This document shows positions 33,591-44,531 of a stretch of DNA of 64,000 bases, piece by piece. This DNA comes from Saccharina japonica (taxonomy: Eukaryota > Sar > Phaeophyceae > Laminariales > Laminariaceae). The position numbers and the translations under genes were made by a program. The stretch spans positions 177,425 through 241,424 of the forward strand of contig MEHQ01003738.1 in NCBI GenBank assembly GCA_008828725.1, given 5' to 3'. Below the pieces are notes generated by a model. The model was not told the origin of the DNA and made no database searches. It worked only from the letters and a program-made list of their open reading frames with translations. Position 1 is the first letter of the stretch, and every line of letters starts with the position of its first letter.

Positions 33591-34106
33591 TGTTGTGCAG
33601 GGTCCAGGCACGTGGTGAAGCAGATGCTGCAAGCGCTGGCCGAGTGCTTCCCGAGCCAGAGCACTTTGGCGCGAAACGAGCGCCTGTTGAAGGGAAATCT
33701 ACTTGGAGCAAACCCTACCTTCGACGATGGAGCCTTCGGGCTTTGCCTAATACTTTTCTCCCCCTACTGACGTGCGTGCATCGTGGGGGCCCGCGTGACC
33801 TTGGTCATGATACCGATGGGGTGCGCTCTCTCGATTAACCGTTTCACCCAGCATGGTCAGCAACACATGTCGAATGACGGTTCGTCAGCAAGGGGGGGGG
33901 TTTAAGGGGGGAGGGTTGAGGATCGGGGTGTCGTTGGAGGCGTGCTACTATTTGATATGGCCGTTGAGTACCATGCCGTAGCTGATTTTTCTCCGGCTAC
34001 GGATGTGTGTGCATTCTGGTGGCCGGCGTGGCATTGGTAATGAGACCGGCGTCGTGCGTTCTATCTACAGTATAGCTATTCCAGAAAGTACACGTCCGTA
34101 TGTCAT

Positions 34107-34400
34107 GGAGGGGGGGGAGGGGGGGGTGTACTCATGTCGTGCATGGCCGTAGCCGTATGGCCATAGACCCTTGCATCCCTACAATGCCGGGCAGAAGCAC
34201 GTTTTTTTTTCACCGACCAGGCAGACATTGCTTGCACCAAACGCGAATCGATGTAATATGTTGGGAGATGCATATGAAGGGTGAGCTGCATCCTATTAAA
34301 ACCCGCTTGTGAGACGGACTTGCATATGGACGACAGCCTCCAATGACTGTATTCGAGTTCTGGTGTGGCCATTTCCAGAGCCAGCAATGCGTATTACTAT
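34107..34400 (-). mobile_element. LINE-like 3' tail in duplication copy 1
   Basis: After a G-rich run: GTGTACTCATGTCGTGCATG, GACCCTTGCATCCCTACAAT. On the minus strand it ends ARHCRDARVYGHTATAMHD and extends upstream with HWRLSSICKSVSQAG. The final part is related to the last residues of the LINE at 54.2 kb (APSRKGCVVNGQMTQASNK). Confidence 0.55.
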
Positions 34401-34554
34401 GTATCTGCTTAGTGGGGGACTTACCATATACACACTACGTGATACGATCACTCCCCTTGTGCGTTGTGGGGGGGTTGGATAGCGGATTTGTGGGGGGAGG
34501 GGGGAGGGTGGGGATGTTGTTGGGGGCGTGTTACTATGAGCGTTGAGTACCCTG

Positions 34555-34986
34555 TCATGTCGACTTTACTTTCAAACGTAGTAAATAGGTACTTTTCGAC
34601 GCCCCCTGTCCCCTCTCGTTATGGGGGTAGAAACGGCTGACTATCCTCCTGCTCCTTCTGAATTGTACGACGCCGAAGGTACAGTAGTTTTGCAGTGTTC
34701 TCTGAGTCACTTTTGGTGCGGGACATAGATTGCCGACCAAAGTGGGTAGTTTGAAGGGTCCGGTCACCCATACAGTGTAGAATAACACGTCGAACCTACG
34801 CTTGTTCGTTAGTGGTGAGACAACCACCGGGGTTCCACTTAGTCTTACGGAAATACACGAAGCCGAAGGTGATTTAGCAGCGTTACGCCAGTCGTCATTG
34901 GCGCGTCGGGGATATATATTGCTGAACAATGTCGGCGTTTTGAAGGACATATCTTCCCATGCAAGGTCGACCAACGAGTCAAACAC
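34555..34986 (-). other. 143-codon open frame, exactly duplicated at 61.7 kb
   Basis: Reads FDSLVDLAWEDMSFKTPTLF and ends LLRLKVKST; identical in copy 2. The identity follows from recent duplication, so it is no evidence of selection. No family recognised. Confidence 0.25.
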
Positions 34987-35283
34987 ACCCTCGCTTCTTT
35001 GTATGACGCCCAGGGTCTCCCTATCGGCGAGGCAGGCTACTTAAACAGTGGAAGCCTGTACGCAACATGCATTTAAAGGGGATTGTTTTTGCAGAAGACA
35101 GCCTCGGTCTCCACGCTCCATCACACTCGCCTCATTATTGTTTATAGCACATAGACAGAGAGGTACATGAGGCAAGGGTACCTGAGAGTACGCCGCATCC
35201 GTTCGCATTAACAAAAGGAAAAACACAAACAAAATCTCGCTGCATTATTAACGAATTAAATCATCGCCGAGACGACGGCAGCA

Positions 35284-35460
35284 TGGACAAACCCGCGGGC
35301 AAGCCGAGACCGCTTGCGATGAAATCAGCCCCACTCGTTAGCCCAAGTTCACTCAATTATGTACACGTTGAGTTTGTGGAAATCGATCACGTACAGCGCT
35401 TACAACCGATGATACAAGACGCCAACAGGTCGATCTCCTGCATTATTAGAGTGAAATTTT
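35284..35460 (+). other. possible small coding segment, duplicated at 62.47 kb
   Basis: ATG after GACGGCAGC opens MDKPAGKPRPLAMKSAPLVS and YVHVEFVEIDHVQRLQPMI, with coding-like codons for about 55 residues, and then runs into the palindrome field, where the frame is an artefact. No family recognised. Confidence 0.3.
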
Positions 35461-36615
35461 GCTTCCATGGAAGCAGGTGGAAGCAGGTAGAATATTCCAT
35501 GGAAGTCGAGTTCCGCAAAAGCTTGCAAGGAAGTGGTGGAACCTTGCATGGAAACAGGCTCAAGCTCAAGCTCTCACTACTTTCATGGAAGCTTCCATCG
35601 CTTCCATGAAACTTACATGGAATCTTCCATCGCTTCCATGAAACTTACATGGAAGCTTCCATCTTCTTCCATGGAATTATGTTATGGAAGCTTTTGCATT
35701 GACGTGGTTAAATAGTTTCCATGGAAGTACAGTAGTTATGGAAGCTTCTCTGGAAAGGTGTTCCACGGGGACGGCAGCAGCTTCCGTGGAAGTACTCAAG
35801 ATTTTCCGTGGGAAGCTTCCACTACATCCGTGAAAGCCTCCATGTAGGCATCTTCCGCGGAAGAACATGGGCGTTTCCACCACAGGCGGTCGGGACCCCC
35901 CCCTTGCATTTTTTAGTGTGGGTGTTATTAAATCCTTTTTTTTTGTGGAGACATTGGACAATGCGTATATCATAGCAAACCCAACAAGGTGTCGACATCC
36001 TCTCAGTTCGGTATGCCTAATGGTATGTACATACTGTAGTTCAATGTCTCCAAAAGCAGGGGAGCATTTTTGTTTTTCTCGAACGTCACATTCGTCTTTT
36101 CGAGGACCCAGACAGGAGGGGGGGGGGTGGCAAACTAAAACCAAGTAAAGATAAAGTGGAAAAAAATGTCATGTTCTCTCGATTCGTACAGAAATCCCAA
36201 CGGTCCGATTTGTTTTTCATTTGTACCTTTGTAGGATCCGCGCTCTTCCCTGCCGACAGGAGGATTGCTTTACGCCCGCATTGTGCAGGGGGGGGGAGGG
36301 GGGAATCGGCCACCTGTGATTGGAGCAGTGGAAGCTTCCGAGTACTTCCATGATAGCTTCCATCCGCTTCTATGGAAGCGGCGGAAGCTGCCGTGGATCT
36401 GGTGGAAGTTTCCGTGGAAGTGGTGAAAGCTTCCATTCAAGCTTCCTTTCAAGCTTCCATAGTAAAAGCCAGAGCTTAATGCGGGAGACCGGGGTCGTGG
36501 CGGAGGGGTTTCCGAAGCGCGGGGACCCCATCCAGGTGTTGCAGTGGAAGCTTCCGTAGAAGTGGCGGCAGCTTCCAGAAGCTTACATGGAAGCTTCCAC
36601 CAACTTCCATGATCA
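35457..36615. repeat. field of AAGCTTCC / GGAAGC palindromic words, copy 1
   Basis: More than 30 occurrences of GGAAGC, GCTTCC or the full palindrome GGAAGCTTCC, often inside CATGGAAGCTTCCATG-like words, in two clusters (35457-35870 and 36328-36615) separated by ordinary sequence. Spacing is irregular, so this is not a simple tandem repeat. Confidence 0.9.
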
Positions 36616-36822
36616 AAACCAATAATAATTGATGCAGCAGACCGGGGTCGTGGCGGAGGCCCAGAAGGCTGATCTGACATGATATGGGTCAACATTCTGA
36701 ACAGAACGTGTCTACGAGTACTCCCACGAGTGTCTCGTATTCTGGATATGCTATTATTAATAGTTCGTACAACAAGAATTTTGCGGTTCGTTTCTATGAA
36801 TTGTTACGTACAAATACTTCAG

Positions 36823-37070
36823 CTGTGAGTACGACCGGTTGAGTGGTTGACCCTTGACTTTCCAAGCTGCGTGATACGTCAGACACACTCGTTCATTGGG
36901 CATGCTCGCTCTATATTCAAATTTGTATACCGTACGTACGTACTTACGGCACTTGGTATATACGTACCTGGTATGTACGTGTTTGCTTTCTAAAAACTAA
37001 AAGAAGTCCGTTTTCGTACGTAAAAAATTGAAAAATACGTCAGCTGTGAGTATAACCAATTGAATGGTTG
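36823..37070. repeat. two copies of a ~35-bp motif, third at 50.25 kb
   Basis: CAGCTGTGAGTACGACCGGT-TGAGTGGTTG at 36823, CAGCTGTGAGTATAACCAAT-TGAATGGTTG at 37040, and CAGCTGTGAGTTCGACCGAT-TGAGTGGTTG at about 50255 (hyphen only splits the string). The first lies exactly at the right edge of the 33.6-36.8 kb duplication. Confidence 0.75.
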
Positions 37071-37130
37071 GATTTTGTTGCGTTCACATTGTTGCCGTTT
37101 CGAAAGCGTTTCGTATGAACCGGTATTTAG

Positions 37131-37690
37131 AAGAATCCAACCAAAGCCGCCGTCCGTCAGTGATCACTACCACGCACAGCACACAGCACGCTGCTCGCGG
37201 CGAGGTGTGCGCCCTGCCACCTGGTCAGCGTGCGATCCGCTGCCAAGGGACGGGCGTGCGATTGCACAGTCTTTTCGTGGAACACCGCTGTCCAGCAAAC
37301 GTGCGTAAATGCGAAAGCTTTTCCAGAGAGGACAGAGTACAACAGCAGCAGCAGTACGAAGAGTATCTGAATGTTTCGAGAGTTGTTTCAAGAGCACGAG
37401 CTCGACCTCGCAAGATATGCCCGTACTGTAGCTTAGCAGACAGCGTCAGATTGTGTCGGCGGTCGTCTCGTTGCTCCTGACGGGCATCGACGGCTATACG
37501 GAACAACGCGCCGGCATAACTTACGTATCCATCTCGCGTGTTGCATCCGGCGGCATGCCGTTTGTTGTTGCTCTGATTTTCCCACAGCTTGCATCACCGG
37601 GCGGAGCGAGATATATCTTGCGATCTACCCGGTACAGCAAGCTCTACACGTACACCGTTGGCTTCCAGCCTCCAACTGCGATTACCATAG
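37131..37690 (+). CDS. two joined exons of an unknown gene
   Basis: Exon 37131-37300 (after GGTATTTAG, donor GTGCGT, ends phase 0) reads ESNQSRRPSVITTTHSTQHA ... RLHSLFVEHRCPAN. Exon 37444-37690 (after GCAGACAG, starts phase 0, donor GTAAGC, one base over) reads RQIVSAVVSLLLTGIDGYTE ... SRVASGGMPFVVALIFPQLA. Both have coding-like codons and no stop across the join. Two hydrophobic stretches in the second exon could be membrane segments. Upstream and downstream exons not found; family unknown. Confidence 0.45.
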
Positions 37691-37699
37691 GTAAGCCGA

Positions 37700-39050
37700 T
37701 ATTATACCCAGTGAACGCGTCGACCAGGTTGAGCAGGCAGGATCCTGAGTAAGGACTGTTGGGGGAGGGTCTCCTGTACATGTACTGTATATCTTCTCAC
37801 CAAAGAAAGATACTTCAGTAAAAGTTGCTCGTACGAGTCGTACTATCGATGGTTGTTGTGGATACGTCCGGGGATACGGTACTATGCTGTGGTTGCTGTA
37901 CGGCTATTGGGGCTGAATACAGAGGACGATATCGTACTATTACTGTAGTGTATCCTACTGCATGTGATACTTGATACCTGGTACCGGTACATACGTATGA
38001 TACTCTGCACAAGGTCATTACACGAGGAGCACGCGCGATCCCAGTATCACACGCAGCGTGCAACTATGAGTTTCGACGGAATTTGTCGATCTCAGCTGAG
38101 ATACCGTATCTTAAAAAAGATACGACGTATCATGTACCTCGACGTACCAGGTATATTTTTAACCAAAAAACAAATGTTGCGTTTGCGTCAAAGTTATGTT
38201 TCGTGTGCTACCCGTCCGTTTCATGCTTGTTCCAGATCTACCAGTATCTTCCTGCAAGCGCACACAACCAACCCCCCCCCACTCTACAGTATGCCTTCAC
38301 GAGAAATGTAAAACACACGCGGCCGACATATCACGTAGCATGCAAAGCTGAGTACCAGTGTCCGTTATTCAATCGATTGCGCTCATAGTTGACGTACGAA
38401 ATGTACGACATGAATGACATGCTATTTTGTATGCACATTTATGTTATCGTACCGTAATAAAGAAGAAGCAATTAGCCACAAAACGGTATATCGGGGGTGT
38501 TTGGAGCCAATTGACGGTACTGTACATGGAAAATTCGTCACTCTGAAGCCCCTTATATCGGCAGCGCTCAGGCCAAGACACCGCTATGCCGTGGTCTGAC
38601 CACAACTCCTACAGTACAGCGGCACCTTACTGCTCAGGTCAGGTTTTGCCGTTCTATCTTGTACAGAGCGCCGACCGATATGCCCGTCATACGCGTGCAA
38701 TGTCAACCCCGTAAAAAAAAATGAAATGCATTTGAATTGCAGTACTGTATGTGTCGGATTGCCCTATACCGGAAAGTGGCGCAGACACCCTCGCTATACC
38801 GTTTTACGGATGTTGATCAATTAAAAGGATTTCGAGCTGCCAGCTTCAGGTTTGTTTGATAAATACTGTAGGCTCCTGTTCGGGATTCGGGACGGTATAC
38901 CCTTGGCAGGTGGTAGCACAGGCTTGCGCTGGTAGTGGTTGAACTACCTGGCTGTGGCGTTCGGGAAAGGCAAAATATGATTGATGTTGAAAGGTGCCGC
39001 TTGCGGGCAAGGAAATCGTACGAACATTATGGACCTCTGAAGTCCATGCT
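37700..39050. other. no supported gene
   Basis: TACGTA-rich sequence with TACCTGGTA/TACCAGGTA words at 37975 and 38145. May hold later exons of the 37.1 kb gene, but none fits convincingly. Confidence 0.45.
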
Positions 39051-39061
39051 CGCTGGTATTC

Positions 39062-40041
39062 GTCCTGTGGTCATCTGGGGTCATTCTGGGTACGTCCCCG
39101 GGTATCATAGGTGGGTATGGAATATGCGGATGGTATACCGGATGCGGTTTACATGGGATATCTTGGATATTATTCGTCCCCGGGGTTTCAGGTGTATATG
39201 GATTATGCAGGGGGTAAAACGGAACTGGTGTTTCTTCTGCTGTAGATCATCGCCCCACCAGGTCACTTCTTTTCTTCCAGCGGGGACTCTCTAACTGGGC
39301 TCTGCCCGGGTTCTGCCTGGGTTCTTCTGGGTAATAATAATTCACACATCTTATTTCGCGTCAGCTAGGGTGACGAACTCTCTCGAGTGGTACAGCTTTA
39401 TGCTGGCCTTGAGCGGAGCTAGGTCATCCGGGGCTTCCCATAATACTGCAGTATTCGAGGGGAAACCGGTTGTCGCAAGGGATTTTTCGAGTTTGAGGGT
39501 TGGGTTTGTGTATCTTTCGGTCAGGTATCGGTCGTGAGGGTAACTCGGTTATCTTGGGTATATATCTACAGCAGTACGAGTCTTCGGGTCTTCAGATATA
39601 TATCTACGAGGTCTTCGTGCTCCAGGTGGAGCTAGCTTTGGTTGCTGCTGCAAACATTATCTACAAAACAGGTCAGGGTTGAAAGATACGCTTCAGGATA
39701 CGATAAAATATCGACGAGATCTTCTTGGTTACAGGTACTATACGAGCCAATGTCATACCCGTCGGGATATTTTACTACACTTGGGTGCGAGATATTTGTC
39801 ATCGAGCCAGTGGTGCAAGCTTGGGGCGATCTATTCCTCGAGTGGAGGTTAAGCAGCTGAAAGGTCTTAAGCTGCCTTTGAAGACGAGGAGGGCACTTTT
39901 TGAACGCCACAAGATCAAGGTTGAAACAGGTTCTGGTGGATCGTTTTAATCACAATCATGTGATGCTTCTCTTGATTGTTTTGTGTTTTTGTTTGTTTAA
40001 CTGTATGTATGTGTCTGTTCGAATTTTGTCATGGAAATGAA

Positions 40042-40092
<51 letters not shown>

Positions 40093-41531
40093 TTTTTTTT
40101 GTATTTTTGGTTCTCGTTTTGGTTTGATTTTTTTCGTGTTGTATTCCAGTAGTATTTGTTCAGAATTTATTGAAATTTGCACTTTGCCGAGAAGAACCAA
40201 CCATATTGACATCTGCACATATCGTTTGTTTTTATTGTGAAATGGAAAACCCTAGTTGGTTGGGGATACACCTGTGAAATGCTGCCAATCTGGAGTACAC
40301 AGGTAAAAAGTGCCAGGAATATCGTTGCAGTATAAGTACAGTATTCACGTAGAAATCCAATATTGGGGATGGAACTCCCTATTGGAATCGGAGGCGAATT
40401 TTTTGGGTTCTCGGTGTAATTGGCTGAAATATGTATATGTGATTGTGTAGTATTTTTTGTATGTGAGCTTGAGTGACTGTATGTCGGCATGTATGTGTGA
40501 TTGAGTGCGTGAGTTAATGTGGAGGCACTGCACGAGAAGTGAGTGAGAGTGTACGAAAGTGCGAGAGACCGCATACATATGCGTACGTGAGCGAGAACGC
40601 ATGTATCAGGCATGGTAAGTGTATTTGGAGTGTGTGTGAGTGCGTGTTTACTGAAATGTGAATGTGTACAATCTGATAGGCAACTTTACAGGTTAGCATA
40701 TCAGGTATATGAATGCGTTGAGTAAATACTCTGCTTGTTTGTGTGCCTGTCTGTATGATTTTCACGTTGTTTGTTCTTCATCGCAAGATTGATCTCTATG
40801 AGCAAGTGAGTGCATGGTGAAGATACACAATAAGTAAGTGTCGGTGTATGTTGATAGTTTGTGGTGTAGTTGTACCTGGTATCTCTTAGTTTGAAGTTGA
40901 GATGTCTTACAAACGTTCGTTGTAGTTTTTTTATGAGATTCAATCAAAACAGTTGCGTGGTGACAACAATATCGAGGATGCATGCCATCTAAGATAGGAC
41001 ATTGGAACACGTGGATGCTCGTGGTGTTTGTTTTATATTCTTCTTCGCGTTGAGCTTATTGGGGACGGCCCCTGAATGTCCCTGTCTTCTTTTTTTCTGT
41101 CGTTTTTCCCCAAGTCCCTTTGGGCCTGTGGGTTTGCTCTGGGGGGGGGCTGTGGTCATCTGGGGGCATTCTGGGTACGTCCCCGGGTACTATAGGTGGG
41201 TATGGAATATGCGGATGGTATACCGGATGTGATTCACATGGGATATCTTGGATATTATTCGTCCCCGGGGTTTCAGGTGTATATGGATTATGCAGGGGGT
41301 AAAACGGAACTGGTGTTTCTTCTGCTGTAGATCATCGCCCCACCAGGTCACTTCTTTTCTTCCAGCGGGGACTCTCTAACTGGGATCTGCCCGGGTTCTG
41401 CCTGGGTTCTTCTGGGTAATAATAATTCACACATCTTATTTCGCGTCAGCTAGGGTGACGAACTCTCTCGAGTGGTACAGCTTTATGCTGGCCTTGAGCG
41501 GAGCTAGGTCATCCGGGGCTTCCCATAGTCC
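39062..41531. mobile_element. short LTR-flanked, non-autonomous element (LTR retrotransposon kin)
   Basis: Two near-identical direct repeats of about 377 bp (39066-39442 and 41151-41527) bracket 1.7 kb. They begin TGTGGTCATCTGGGG and end GGGGCTTCCCATA, with a candidate 4-bp target duplication GTCC outside both. A nine-G run sits immediately before the right repeat, as a polypurine tract would. I recognise no capsid, polymerase or integrase domain, so it resembles a TRIM/LARD-type passenger. It looks structurally complete at its ends; the close similarity of the repeats suggests a recent insertion. No canonical primer-binding site recognised. Confidence 0.6.
40040..40098. repeat. (CGTTTT)n hexamer array
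   Basis: About nine CGTTTT units followed by a T run, within the LTR-flanked element. Confidence 0.95.
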
Positions 41532-41534
41532 TCT

Positions 41535-42490
41535 GTGAAGAGAAGAGTATACCAAAGAAGACCGGAGGGAGAGAGAAATAAGAGAGAAATAAGAGTGAGC
41601 ACAGAGGGGTGTTCCACTTTGTTGTCTCGACGTCTACAGAAGTGTTCCGCTCGAGAAGCTTCGAGCTTCGAGACTGTCAAGAACGGTCCTTGAGATCTGG
41701 AACAAAGAACGGTCTTTGTGTTGGGATTTGAACCTTCCCATAATACTCCGCATCTACGTAGAATCCCCCTTATAGAGAAAGTGTTTCGTATTGCGTTCTG
41801 TTATGAACAGTTAGTGATTCTACCGCTGCCGTTATTCTACGTGACGTATCATATAGCTACAGGTACACTGCACTATGAAGCTGTACTGCAGTCTCCACTG
41901 AACATGAAGTCCATAGACTGTTGTGCTACTGCAGCTGCTACTGAACCTTGATCACGAAAACAGGTTGCTGTTGCCTACCAGGTATTTCTTGACAGGGTCC
42001 ATGCTTGAGGCACGAATCTAGTGTAGTGCCCATATCAACGTTTTACGAATACTGAAGTGCCCCTTCTTGAGCAAGATCTGCCTTTTTCGCTACGTACCTG
42101 GTCATCAAGTTTATATTTCGAGCGATCGCACCGCAGCACAGCAGCATTGCTGCATCTCACTGGTCTGATTAGCCTGAACAGGTACGAGTACAGTAGTTGG
42201 CACGGGATGGCACATGGATCGTTTCTGGATCTTTGTATTGGCCTGTTGCCTGATATATTCATCACATATTATTTCATGCGAGTTTCTAATTTTGACCAAG
42301 TCTCTCGTGATAGGGACCCCTTGCAAGAAAGCGTCGACCGTTTTTTTACTTGATTAAACAGTTCAATCTGTCTGCACTTTTCTGTCGGCACTTTTCATCA
42401 AATTCTCATAATTTTATTTGTCTACAACGTTGTTATCCAACATATTCTCAAACTTTTATCTGTCTACGTCGTTGTACTCTAACATAAAAA
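41535..42490. other. no supported gene
   Basis: Holds a minus-strand B-box-like word at about 41721-41734 (GGTTCAAATCCCAAC on the minus strand) with no matching A box. Otherwise ordinary. Confidence 0.45.
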
Positions 42491-42499
42491 GAAGAAGTT

Positions 42500-42590
42500 G
42501 TGATTCGTACATGGGTCTCGAACCCGTGACCGTCGTGTTGACAAGCCCCTGTACTACCTGTTACTCTACTCGTACGAGTTGTGTGTACGT
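42500..42590 (-). pseudogene. degenerate tRNA-like sequence
   Basis: On the minus strand: 5' TCGTAC, A-box-like TAGAGTAACAGG, B box GGTTCGAGACC inside an ACGGGTTCGAGACCC T arm, and 3' GTACGA pairing with the 5' end. The anticodon stem does not pair, so a functional tRNA is unlikely. A second T-arm-like piece (CACGGGTCCAAAACCGTG, minus) lies at about 42660-42685. Confidence 0.4.
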
Positions 42591-42719
42591 ACAGTCAGTT
42601 TTTCTTTATTTCTATAGTAAACGTACTGCAACTCTAACGAGAAAAAAAACGTGGTCAACACGGTTTTGGACCCGTGACCCTCGTTTTTTCCTGTTTCTTT
42701 TTCCCCACTACTGCACACA

Positions 42720-43618
42720 AGTTGTTCAAGTCATTTCAGACCCACCACACAAAGACCAAGTCATTTCAGACCCACCATACAATTTAAAGTAATTTCCAGC
42801 CCACTATACAAAAACCAAGTAATTTCAGACCCCCATACAAAAATAAAGTCATTTCAGACCCCCATACAAAAATCAAGTCATTTCAGACCCCCCATACAAA
42901 AATCAAGTCATTTCAGACCCCCCATACAAACATCAAGTCATTTCAGACCCACCATACAAAAACCAAGTTATTTCGGACCCACCATACAATTTCAAGTCAT
43001 TCCCAGCCCACTACGAGTATACAAAAACCAAGTCATTTCAGACCCCTCATACAAAAATCAAGTCATCTCAGACCCACCATACAAAAACCAAAAGTCATTT
43101 CAGACCCACCATACAATATCAAGTCATTTCCAGACCCCCCATACAAAAGCCAAGTCATTTCAGATCCCTGATACAAAAATGAAGCCATTTCAGACCCCCC
43201 ATACAAAAATGAAGTCATTTCAGATCCCTTATACAAAAATCAAGTCATTTCGGACCCCCCGTACAAAAACCAAGTCATTTCAGACCCACCATACAATTTC
43301 AAGTCATTTCCAGTCCTTTATACAAAAACCAAGTCATTTCAGAACCCCCATACAAAAACCAAGTCATTACAGATCCGCATTACAATTTCAAGTCATTTCG
43401 GACCCCTCATACAATTTCAAGTCATTTCAGAACCACAATACAAGAACCAAGTCACTTTAGACCCCCGATACAATTTCAAGTCCTTTCAGACCCCCCATAC
43501 AAACATCAAGTCATTTCAGACCCACCATACAAAAACCAACTCATTTCAGACCCACCATACAATTTGAAGTCATTTCCAGCCCACTATACAAAAACCAAGT
43601 AATTTCAGACCCCCGCAA
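42720..43618. repeat. ~30-bp minisatellite, close to 29 units
   Basis: Unit AAGTCATTTCAGACCCACC-ATACAAAAACC with variants (CCCCCATAC, CAATTTC). 0.9 kb long, with point differences and one unit interrupted by CGAGTA. The 93-codon frame inside is repeat-derived. Confidence 0.95.
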
Positions 43619-43706
43619 GTGGAGCAGATCCTCATTGTCATAGCCCTCGCCATCATGCGCGTGTACCGCCTGAAGCGAGGGCAGATCGTCCACGTTTTTT
43701 CCTGTT
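43619..43706. other. segment with coding-like pattern on both strands
   Basis: Plus: VEQILIVIALAIMRVYRLKR, a membrane-helix-like stretch with a basic stop. Minus: VDDLPSLQAVHAHDGEGYDN, acidic. Neither side has good splice signals. It abuts the minisatellite. Left undecided. Confidence 0.3.
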
Positions 43707-44531
43707 TTTTCCCCACCAATGCAGACAAGTTGACGACAGTTACTAATATCCTGCTGCACGAGTTCCTAGCGACAGCTATACTATCTTTTTATGCCTACAG
43801 CAACAGTAATACTGTAGTCTCGCTTTCGGCCGGGAAGTCGTTTAAATGGGGACACGGGACAAGCGGGTGCATATACAGTACCTTGGTCATTAGTCACGCG
43901 GGTTGCTATGTATGCCTGTCGTAATGCTTCTATATCGTGTGCTATACGTATGAATCAGAGTCGTTCGTTATACTCGTATAGGATATTAATCGGGACGATT
44001 CCAATATATCGAATCGAAACAAGACAGTAAAAAACCACTTACTACGAAGCAATTACAAGATACAACGCAGCAGGGTACTTTAGAAGTACGCACATATTAT
44101 GTCATACATGACATGCATACATATGATACATGCTCGGGCCGAATATAAAACTCTACGAAGTATGATAACAGCGAACCAAGCAACAGTCGTTATGTTTATA
44201 CGATTGGCGTGGCTGAGAGATAGCAACAACACTTTGTAAGCACCCAACCGCCCACTGCTGTCCTACGTAACGATGGACTTGTATATACTGTAGTACCTCC
44301 TTCTAAAAAATGAAGATGCAAACGAAATAATGTACTGTAGATTTTTCTTGCGTGCACTGTGCGTACAGCTCTTCAATGCGTACTAAGGTCTCCGATGATA
44401 GACCTGCCGCCCTGTCAATGTTCTGTCACTATCCACCGATAACCCGTACGCGCCAACGTTTAATCGCCCGTCACCTCCGCACGACTCTTCTCCACAGCTC
44501 GCCAAAGAGGTCCGTGGGCTCCACCACCACC

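Larger units (their letters stand above)
33598..36818. repeat. 3.2-kb segmental duplication, copy 1
   Basis: Collinear with 60796-64000, offset about 27.18 kb. From about 34545 to 36818 the copies are nearly identical (about ten differences over 2.2 kb by eye), whereas 33598-34540 is only about 80% identical. The left edge begins with coding-like sequence after an acceptor-like AG (VKQMLQALAECFPSQSTLAR in one frame, GRVLPEPEHFGAKRAPVEGK in another); copy 2 keeps the second frame open longer. Two ~60-bp direct repeats (ending GCGT.TTACTAT..) bracket 33.93-34.55 kb. Confidence 0.92.

Noticed and set aside
43179-43460. 93-codon repetitive open frame (MKPFQTPHTKMKSFQIPYTK)
   Set aside because: Arises from the 30-bp unit, whose length is a multiple of three; interrupted in neighbouring units.
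42720-43618. CRISPR-like array
   Set aside because: Units of about 30 bp are contiguous with no unique spacers, in a eukaryotic setting. It is a minisatellite.
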